Shown here: in pieces, positions 54,700 to 64,000 of the stretch | How the letters are laid out: the number at the start of each line of letters is the position of its first letter | Position numbering within the stretch: position 1 is the first letter of the stretch | Assembly: GCA_911728435.2 (NCBI GenBank) | Contig: OU452198.1 | Coordinates: 29,231,902-29,295,901, forward strand | Direction: 5' to 3' | DNA from: Apoderus coryli | Taxonomy: Eukaryota; Arthropoda; Insecta; Coleoptera; Attelabidae | Length of the DNA stretch: 64,000 bases | The notes under the pieces: model-generated | Told to the model about the DNA's origin: nothing | The model's database searches: none | What the model saw: only the letters and a program-made list of their open reading frames with translations | Translations under genes and position numbers: made by a program

Positions 54700-57600
54700 A
54701 GTGCTAATCATCCTGATTTAAATTTTTAGTTACATAGACATATGGTTAGCTACCTACTCTATTAATTTAAAAAATGCACGCTTTGCCAGTTTTTAGATAT
54801 GAGGTCAGCAGTTAAAAGTTGCAGCCGAAAGAAAAAAATAAATAGTACGGCTCTGACGGGGTGTTAGTGATTCCGACATATATTTTTGATAAGGACATAG
54901 GGTCGACTACTTACGCTATTAATTTCAAGAATGCACGCTTTGCCAGTTTTTAGCTATGAGTACAGCAGTTAAATGATGCTGGCGGGGAAAAAAATAAATA
55001 GTACGGCTCTGACGGGGTGTTAGTGATTCGGACATATATTTTTGATAAGGACATAGGGTTGACTACTTACGCTATTAATTTCAAGAATGCACGCTTTGCC
55101 AGTTTTTAGATATGAGGTCAGCAGTTAAATGTTGCCGGCGGGGAAAAAAATATATAGTACGGCTCTGACGGGGTGTTAGTGATTTTGACATATAATTTTA
55201 ATAAATACATATGGTAAGCTACTTACACTATTAGTTTCAAGAATGCACGCTTTGCCAGTTTTTAGCTATGAGTACAGCAGTTAAATGATGCTGGCGAGGA
55301 AAAAAAAATAGTACGGCTGTGACGGGGTGTTAGTGATTCGGACATATATTTTTGATAAGGACATAGGGTTGACTACTTACGCTATTAATTTCAAGAATGC
55401 ACGCTTTGCCAGTTTTTAGCTATGAGTACAGCAGTTAAATGATGCTGGCGGGGAAAAAAATAAACAGTACGGCTCTGACGGGGTGTTAGTAATTCTGACA
55501 TATATTTTTGATACGGACATAGGGTTGACTACTTACACTATTAATTTCAAGAATGCACGCTTTGCCAGTTTATAGCTATGAGTACAGCAGTTAAAAGTTG
55601 CAGCCGAAAGAAAAAAATAAATAGTACGGCTCTGACGGGGTGTTAGTGAATCGGACATATATTTTTGATAAGGACATAGGGTTGACTACTTACGCTATTA
55701 ATTTCAAGAATGCACGCTTTGCCAGTTTTTAGATATGAGGTCAGCAGTTAAAAGTTGCAGCCGAAAGAAAAAAATAAATAGTACGGCTCTGACGGGGTGT
55801 TAGTGATTCTGACATATATTTTTGATAAGGACATAGGGTTGACTACTTACGCTATTAATTTCAAGAATGCACGCTTTGCCAGTTTTTAGCTATGAGTACA
55901 GCAGTTAAATGATGCTGGCGGGGAAAAAAAATAATAGTACGGCTCTGACGGGGTGTTAGTAATTCTGACATATATTTTTGATACGGACATAGGGTTGACT
56001 ACTTACACTATTAATTTCAAGAATGCACGCTTTGCCAGTTTTTAGATATGAGGTCAGCAGTTAAAAGTTCCAGCCGAAAGAAAAATATAAATAGTACGGC
56101 TCTGACGGGGTGTTAGTAATTCTGACATATATTTTTGATACGGACATAGGGTTGACTACTTACGCTATTAATTTCAAGAATGCACGCGTTGCCAGTTTTT
56201 AGATATGAGGTCAGCAGTTAAAAGTTGCTGCCGAAAGAAAAATATAAATAGTACGGCTCTGACGGGGTGTTAGTGATTCTGACATATATTTTTGATAAGG
56301 ACATAGGGTTGACTACTTACGCTATTAATTTCAAGAATGCACGCTTTGCCAGTTTTTAGCTATGAGTACAGCAGTTAAATGATGCTGGCGGGGAAAAAAA
56401 TTAATAGTACGGCTCTGACGGGGTGTTAGTAATTCTGACATATATTTTTGATACGGACATAGGGTTGACTACTTACACTATTAATTTCAAGAATGCACGC
56501 TTTGCCAGTTTTTAGATATGAGGTCAGCAGTTAAAAGTTGCAGCCGAAAGAAAAATATAAATAGTACGGCTCTGACGGGGTGTTAGTAATTCCGACATAT
56601 ATTTTTGATACGGACATAGGGTTGACTACTTACGCTATTAATTTCAAGAATGCACGCGTTGCCAGTTTTTAGATATGAGGTCAGCAGTTAAAAGTTGCAG
56701 CCGAAAGAAAAAAATAAATAGTACGGCTCTGACGGGGTGTTAGTGATTCCGACATATATTTTTGATAAGGACATAGGGTCGACTACTTACGCTATTAATT
56801 TCAAGAATGCACGCTTTGCCAGTTTTTAGCTATGAGTACAGCAGTTAAATGATGCTGGCGGGGAAAAAAATAAATAGTACGGCTCTGACGGGGTGTTAGT
56901 GATTCGGACATATATTTTTGATAAGGACATAGGGTTGACTACTTACGCTATTAATTTCAAGAATGCACGCTTTGCCAGTTTTTAGATATGAGGTCAGCAG
57001 TTAAAAGTTGCAGCCGAAAGAAAAAAATAAATAGTACGGCTCTGACGGGGTGTTAGTGATTCTGACATATATTTTTGATAAGGACATAGGGTTGACTACT
57101 TACGCTATTAATTTCAAGAATGCACGCTTTGCCAGTTTTTAGCTATGAGTACAGCAGTTAAATGATGCTGGCGGGGAAAAAAAATAATAGTACGGCTCTG
57201 ACGGGGTGTTAGTAATTCTGACATATATTTTTGATACGGACATAGGGTTGACTACTTACACTATTAATTTCAAGAATGCACGCTTTGCCAGTTTTTAGAT
57301 ATGAGGTCAGCAGTTAAAAGTTCCAGCCGAAAGAAAAATATAAATAGTACGGCTCTGACGGGGTGTTAGTAATTCTGACATATATTTTTGATACGGACAT
57401 AGGGTTGACTACTTACGCTATTAATTTCAAGAATGCACGCGTTGCCAGTTTTTAGATATGAGGTCAGCAGTTAAAAGTTGCTGCCGAAAGAAAAATATAA
57501 ATAGTACGGCTCTGACGGGGTGTTAGTGATTCTGACATATATTTTTGATAAGGACATAGGGTTGACTACTTACGCTATTAATTTCAAGAATGCACGCTTT

Positions 57601-60600
57601 GCCAGTTTTTAGCTATGAGTACAGCAGTTAAATGATGCTGGCGGGGAAAAAAAATAATAGTACGGCTCTGACGGGGTGTTAGTAATTCTGACATATATTT
57701 TTGATACGGACATAGGGTTGACTACTTACACTATTAATTTCAAGAATGCACGCTTTGCCAGTTTTTAGATATGAGGTCAGCAGTTAAAAGTTCCAGCCGA
57801 AAGAAAAATATAAATAGTACGGCTCTGACGGGGTGTTAGTAATTCTGACATATATTTTTGATACGGACATAGGGTTGACTACTTACGCTATTAATTTCAA
57901 GAATGCACGCGTTGCCAGTTTTTAGATATGAGGTCAGCAGTTAAAAGTTGCTGCCGAAAGAAAAATATAAATAGTACGGCTCTGACGGGGTGTTAGTGAT
58001 TCTGACATATATTTTTGATAAGGACATAGGGTTGACTACTTACGCTATTAATTTCAAGAATGCACGCTTTGCCAGTTTTTAGCTATGAGTACAGCAGTTA
58101 AATGATGCTGGCGGGGAAAAAAATTAATAGTACGGCTCTGACGGGGTGTTAGTAATTCTGACATATATTTTTGATACGGACATAGGGTTGACTACTTACA
58201 CTATTAATTTCAAGAATGCACGCTTTGCCAGTTTTTAGATATGAGGTCAGCAGTTAAAAGTTGCAGCCGAAAGAAAAATATAAATAGTACGGCTCTGACG
58301 GGGTGTTAGTGATTCTGACATATATTTTTGATAAGGACATAGGGTTGACTACTTACGCTATTAATTTCCAGAATGCACGCTTTGCCAGTTTTTAGCTATG
58401 AGTACAGCAGTTAAATGATGCTGGCGGGGAAAAAAATAAATAGTACGGCTCTGACGGGGTGTTAGTAATTCTGACATATATTTTTGATACGGACATAGGG
58501 TTGACTACTTACGCTATTAATTTATTAATTTCAAGAATGCACGCTTTGCCAGTTTTTAGCTATGAGTACAGCAGTTAAATGATGCTGGCGGGGAAAAAAA
58601 TAAATAGTACGGCTCTGACGGGGTGTTAGTAATTCTGACATATATTTTTGATACGGACATAGGGTTGACTACTTACACTATTAATTTCGAGAATGCACGG
58701 TTTGCCAGTTTTTAGCTATGAGTACAGCAGTTAAAAGTTGCAGCCGAAAGAAAAAAATAAATAGTACGGCTCTGACGGGGTGTTAGTGATTCGGACATAT
58801 ATTTTTGATAAGGACATAGGGTTGACTACTTACGCTATTAATTTCAAGTATGCACGCTTTGCCAGTTTTTAGATATGAGATCAGCAGTTAAATGTTGCCG
58901 GCGGGGAAAAAAATAAATAGTACGGCTCTGACGGGGTGTTAGTAATTCTGACATATATTTTTGATACGGACATAGGGTTGACTACTTACACTATTAATTT
59001 CGAGAATGCACGCTTTGCCAGTTTTTAGCTATGAGTACAGCAGTTAAAAGTTGCAGCCGAAAGAAAAAAATAAATAGTACGGCTCTGACGGGGTGTTAGT
59101 AATTCTGACATATATTTTTGATACGGACATAGGGTTGACTACTTACACTATTAATTTCGAGAATGCACGCTTTGCCAGTTTTTAGCTATGAGTACAGCAG
59201 TTAAAAGTTGCAGCCGAAAGAAAAAAATAAATAGTACGGCTCTGACGGGGTGTTAGTGATTCGGACATATATTTTTGATAAGGACATAGGGTTGACTACT
59301 TACGCTATTAATTTCAAGTATGCACGCTTTGCCAGTTTTTAGATATGAGATCAGCAGTTAAATGTTGCCGGCGGGGAAAAAAATAAATAGTACGGCTCTG
59401 ACGGGGTGTTAGTAATTCTGACATATATTTTTGATACGGACATAGGGTTGACTACTTACACTATTAATTTCGAGAATGCACGCTTTGCCAGTTTTTAGCT
59501 ATGAGTACAGCAGTTAAAAGTTGCAGCCGAAAGAAAAAAATAAATAGTACGGCTCTGACGGGGTGTTAGTGATTCGGACATATATTTTTGATAAGGACAT
59601 AGGGTTGACTACTTACGCTATTAATTTCAAGAATGCACTCTTTGCCAGTTTTTAGCTATGAGTACAGCAGTTAAATGATGCTGGCGGGGAAAAAAAAATA
59701 ATAGTACGGCTCTGACGGGGTGTTAGTAATTCTGACATATATTTTTGATACGGACATAGGGTTGACTACTTACACTATTAATTTCAAGAATGCACGCTTT
59801 GCCAGTTTTTAGATATGAGGTCAGCAGTTAAAAGTTGCAGCCGAAAGAAAAATATAAATAGTACGGCTCTGACGGGGTGTTAGTAATTCTGACATATATT
59901 TTTGATACGGACATAGGGTTGACTACTTACGCTATTAATTTCAAGAATGCACGCGTTGCCAGTTTTTAGATATGAGGTCAGCAGTTAAAAGTTGCTGCCG
60001 AAAGAAAAATATAAATAGTACGGCTCTGACGGGGTGTTAGTGATTCTGACATATATTTTTGATAAGGACATAGGGTTGACTACTTACGCTATTAATTTCA
60101 AGAATGCACGCTTTGCCAGTTTTTAGCTATGAGTACAGCAGTTAAATGATGCTGGCGGGGAAAAAAATTAATAGTACGGCTCTGACGGGGTGTTAGTAAT
60201 TCTGACATATATTTTTGATACGGACATAGGGTTGACTACTTACACTATTAATTTCAAGAATGCACGCTTTGCCAGTTTTTAGATATGAGGTCAGCAGTTA
60301 AAAGTTGCAGCCGAAAGAAAAATATAAATAGTACGGCTCTGACGGGGTGTTAGTAATTCTGACATATATTTTTGATACGGACATAGGGTTGACTACTTAC
60401 GCTATTAATTTCAAGAATGCACGCGTTGCCAGTTTTTAGATATGAGGTCAGCAGTTAAAAGTTGCTGCCGAAAGAAAAATATAAATAGTACGGCTCTGAC
60501 GGGGTGTTAGTGATTCTGACATATATTTTTGATAAGGACATAGGGTTGACTACTTACGCTATTAATTTCAAGAATGCACGCTTTGCCAGTTTTTAGCTAT

Positions 60601-63145
60601 GAGTACAGCAGTTAAATGATGCTGGCGGGGAAAAAAATAAATAGTACGGCTCTGACGGGGTGTTAGTAATTCTGACATATATTTTTGATACGGACATAGG
60701 GTTGACTACTTACGCTATTAATTTATTAATTTCAAGAATGCACGCTTTGCCAGTTTTTAGCTATGAGTACAGCAGTTAAATGATGCTGGCGGGGAAAAAA
60801 ATAAATAGTACGGCTCTGACGGGGTGTTAGTAATTCTGACATATATTTTTGATACGGACATAGGGTTGACTACTTACACTATTAATTTCGAGAATGCACG
60901 CTTTGCCAGTTTTTAGCTATGAGTACAGCAGTTAAAAGTTGCAGCCGAAAGAAAAAAATAAATAGTACGGCTCTGACGGGGTGTTAGTGATTCGGACATA
61001 TATTTTTGATAAGGACATAGGGTTGACTACTTACGCTATTAATTTCAAGTATGCACGCTTTGCCAGTTTTTAGATATGAGATCAGCAGTTAAATGTTGCC
61101 GGCGGGGAAAAAAATAAATAGTACGGCTCTGACGGGGTGTTAGTAATTCTGACATATATTTTTGATACGGACATAGGGTTGACTACTTACACTATTAATT
61201 TCGAGAATGCACGCTTTGCCAGTTTTTAGCTATGAGTACAGCAGTTAAAAGTTGCAGCCGAAAGAAAAAAATAAATAGTACGGCTCTGACGGGGTGTTAG
61301 TGATTCGGACATATATTTTTGATAAGGACATAGGGTTGACTACTTACGCTATTAATTTCAAGAATGCACGCTTTGCCAGTTTTTAGCTATGAGTACAGCA
61401 GTTAAATGATGCTGGCGGGAAAAAAATAAATAGTACGGCTCTGACGGGGTGTTAGTAATTCTGACATATATTTTTGATACGGACATAGGGTTGACTACTT
61501 ACGCTATTAATTTATTAATTTCAAGAATGCACGCTTTGCCAGTTTTTAGCTATGAGTACAGCAGTTAAATGATGCTGGCGGGGAAAAAAATAAATAGTAC
61601 GGCTCTGACGGGGTGTTAGTAATTCTGACATATATTTTTGATACGGACATAGGGTTGACTACTTACACTATTAATTTCGAGAATGCACGCTTTGCCAGTT
61701 TTTAGCTATGAGTACAGCAGTTAAAAGTTGCAGCCGAAAGAAAAAAATAAATAGTACGGCTCTGACGGGGTGTTAGTGATTCGGACATATATTTTTGATA
61801 AGGACATAGGGTTGACTACTTACGCTAATAATTTCAAGTATGCACGCTTTGCCAGTTTTTAGATATGAGATCAGCAGTTAAATGTTGCCGGCGGGGAAAA
61901 AAATAAATAGTACGGCTCTGACGGGGTGTTAGTAATTCTGACATATATTTTTGATACGGACATAGGGTTGACTACTTACACTATTAATTTCGAGAATGCA
62001 CGCTTTGCCAGTTTTTAGCTATGAGTACAGCAGTTAAAAGTTGCAGCCGAAAGAAAAAAATAAATAGTACGGCTCTGACGGGGTGTTAGTGATTCGGACA
62101 TATATTTTTGATATGGACATAGGGTTGACTACTTACGCTATTAATTTCAAGAATGCACGCTTTGCCAGTTTTTAGCTATGAGTACAGCAGTTAAATGATG
62201 CTGGCGGGGAAAAAAATAAATAGTACGGCTCTGACGGGGTGTTAGTAATTCTGACATATATTTTTGATACGGACATAGGGTTGACTACTTACGCTATTAA
62301 TTTATTAATTTCAAGAATGCACGCTTTGCCAGTTTTTAGCTATGAGTACAGCAGTTAAATGATGCTGGCGGGGAAAAAAATAAATAGTACGGCTCTCACG
62401 GGGTGTTAGTAATTCTGACATATATTTTTGATACGGACATAGGGTTGACTACTTACACTATTAATTTCGAGAATGCACGCTTTGCCAGTTTTTAGCTATG
62501 AGTACAGCAGTTAAAAGTTGCAGCCGAAAGAAAAAAATAAATAGTACGGCTCTGACGGGGTGTTAGTGATTCGGACATATATTTTTGATAAGGACATAGG
62601 GTTGACTACTTACGCTATTAATTTCAAGTATGCACGCTTTGCCAGTTTTTAGATATGAGATCAGCAGTTAAATGTTGCCGGCGGGGAAAAAAATAAATAG
62701 TACGGCTCTGACGGGGTGTTAGTAATTCTGACATATATTTTTGATAAGGACATAGGATTGACTACTTACGCTATTAATTTGAAGAATGCACGCTTTGCCA
62801 GTTTTTAGATATGAGGTCAGCAGTTAAAAGTTGCAGCCGAAAGAAAAAAATATATAGTACGGCTCTGACGGGGTGTTAGTGATTCTGACATATATTTTTA
62901 ATAAGGACATAGGGTTGACTACTTACACTATTAATTTCAAGAATGCACGCTTTGCCAGTTTTTAGATATGAGGTCAGCAGTTAATAGTTGCAGCCGGAAG
63001 AAAAAAATATATAGTGCGGCTCTGACGGGGTGTTAGTGATTCTGACCTATATTTTTAATAAGGACATTTGGTTAGCTACTTACACTATTAATTTCAAGAA
63101 TGCACGCTTTGCCAGTTTTTAGATATGAGGCCAGCAGTTAAGTAT
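54700..63145. repeat. Satellite DNA: about 54 tandem monomers of about 156 bp with higher-order repeats
   Basis: Every monomer contains AATGCACGCTTTGCCAGTTT, GTACGGCTCTGACGGGGTGT and GACATATATTTTTGATA. Monomers fall into types by two diagnostic blocks: GCTATGAGTAC or GATATGAG(G/A)TC, and ATGATGCTGGCGGGG, AAGTTGCAGCCGAAAG or ATGTTGCCGGCGGGG. Marker GCGTTGCC recurs at 56188/56658, 57441/57911 and 59955/60425, each pair 470 bp apart (a trimer). A 9-bp TATTAATTT duplication marks 58544, 60744, 61534 and 62324; the last two steps are exactly 790 bp (a pentamer). The edge monomers (first, and last three) are the most diverged. No coding frame and no inverted units; the array is head to tail. Confidence 0.97.
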
Positions 63146-64000
63146 ATTAACATATAGCATAGAGTACGGCCCTGGATCAATCAATGAAATATTTATGTTA
63201 TTTGTCTGTAAGGGTATATAACCATATTGAATCTAAATCTTTTATTTGACTACATATACCTACTAATTTCAAATATGTTATGTCGATTTACCTATTTATT
63301 GAAAAAAAATATTGCAATATTAATATTTAATAAATTTGTTTTATTGATATTAATTATTATATATTTGTAACACATTTGTGCTCGTGTAATATACGTTTAA
63401 AGTGTATATTATTATGAATTATCAATCGCCCCCGTATACCCCATTCGGCAATGTTCGAAATTAACTGCTAGAATTTTAACTGCTGTCTTCACACTAGTCA
63501 ACCAGAAGATATCTCATAAAATTTTCAGTATCCTTCTCGACCCGAAAAAATATTAAAAATTAATATTATAAACGTCAGGGTCTTTAATGGCGGAAAAAAC
63601 CTGCATTATGTTGTTAGGCAAACCTCAGGAAGTAATTTTTTCTAATTTTTCCCATACTACATGAGAGTCACCCTATACAACGTACTGCAATTTTGATCCG
63701 CCATTAAAGACTCACCCTGTATATATTATACAAAATTATGGCTATTTTAAAGCTTGCTATTAATTTATTGATAAATTAAGAGAATCACAAAACTAGCAAC
63801 TACAAATGCTGACTGAATATAGTTTTTGTTTACCTACCTAATATTTAATTTTTTTCCGTACCTATATTGAGTTGAAAATTAAAAATAACTAAAAACTATT
63901 CCAGCGTTTCTAGCAGGCAGATTAATATAATAAGGTATAATAAACCTAAATACTTACATCGAAATGATCTTGACAACAATACCGTACTGATTTTTCCGAC
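63146..64000. other. AT-rich, no gene; contains a small MITE
   Basis: Single-copy-looking AT-rich DNA beyond the array; nothing else supported. Confidence 0.45.
63576..63719. mobile_element. Small MITE (144 bp)
   Basis: Left end CAGGGTCTTTAATGGCGGA (63576-63594) and right end, inverted, CAGGGTGAGTCTTTAATGGC then GGA (63719-63697) differ by a 4-base gap. An additional GTCACCCTATA word inside suggests a nested or duplicated end. Target duplication is not evident. Confidence 0.65.

Noticed and set aside
54700..63145. CRISPR-like array
   Set aside because: Monomers of about 156 bp are repeated over their whole length with no unique spacers, in a eukaryotic context; it is a satellite.

Overview
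This window looks like AT-rich, gene-poor, repeat-dominated nuclear DNA from an arthropod, most likely an insect. The evidence is the transposon mix: a Penelope-like element, CR1/jockey-type LINEs, an R2-type LINE with a scrap of 28S rDNA, a BEL/Pao element, Tc1/mariner/IS630, pogo-like and BED-finger hAT remnants, and MITEs whose ends read CAGGGTG. Short TACCTA/TAGGTA words and TATA-rich spacers fit a hemipteran or similar genome, but I cannot fix the order. No complete host gene is visible. The only plausible host coding pieces are a short first-exon candidate at 43128-43191 (start codon plus consensus splice donor, SAM-like residues) and a weak terminal-exon candidate at 22460-22689.

Layout. 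1-1470: 3' half of a Penelope-like element (RT end, GIY-YIG nuclease, hammerhead-like RNA motif). 2.0-2.9 kb: eroded pogo-like transposase and a LINE tail. 5.4-7.3 kb: IS630-like scrap and a 5'-truncated LINE with a dead RT. 7.3-9.1 kb: first copy of repeat family 1, which carries (TCTG)n. 9.5-10.0 kb: repeat family 2, which carries a tRNA-Ala-like block. 11.5-13.8 kb: degenerate LTR element. 16.0-21.6 kb: a 5.5 kb inverted repeat made of two family 1 copies. 21.7-22.1 kb: BED/hAT remnant. 23.3-25.8 kb: the best-preserved LINE (endonuclease plus RT, three frameshifts). 26.0-29.1 kb: Tc1-like and LINE fragments. 30.2-32.9 kb: R2-type 3' end, 30 bp of 28S rDNA, then an R2-type zinc-finger 5' end. 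33.8-34.2 kb: mariner remnant. 36.2-37.5 kb: a 65-bp tandem repeat and a deleted LINE. 41.8-43.2 kb: LINE tail and the candidate host exon. 43.9-47.4 kb: two fold-back elements, a LINE nested in family 2, and a MITE with long TIRs. 47.5-50.6 kb: more family 2 and a Tc1-like fragment. 52.0-54.56 kb: BEL/Pao pol, itself hit by a very short LINE tail. 54.7-63.15 kb: a satellite of about 54 monomers of about 156 bp with two higher-order repeat modes. 63.15-64 kb: AT-rich DNA with one small MITE.

The elements are mostly dead and nested, as expected for heterochromatin or pericentromeric flank next to a satellite block. The most informative pieces are the R2/28S junction, the hammerhead motif, the large inverted repeat, the tRNA-Ala-like blocks shared by dispersed repeats, and the satellite's higher-order structure. 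All family assignments come from reading motifs by eye; no database search was run.
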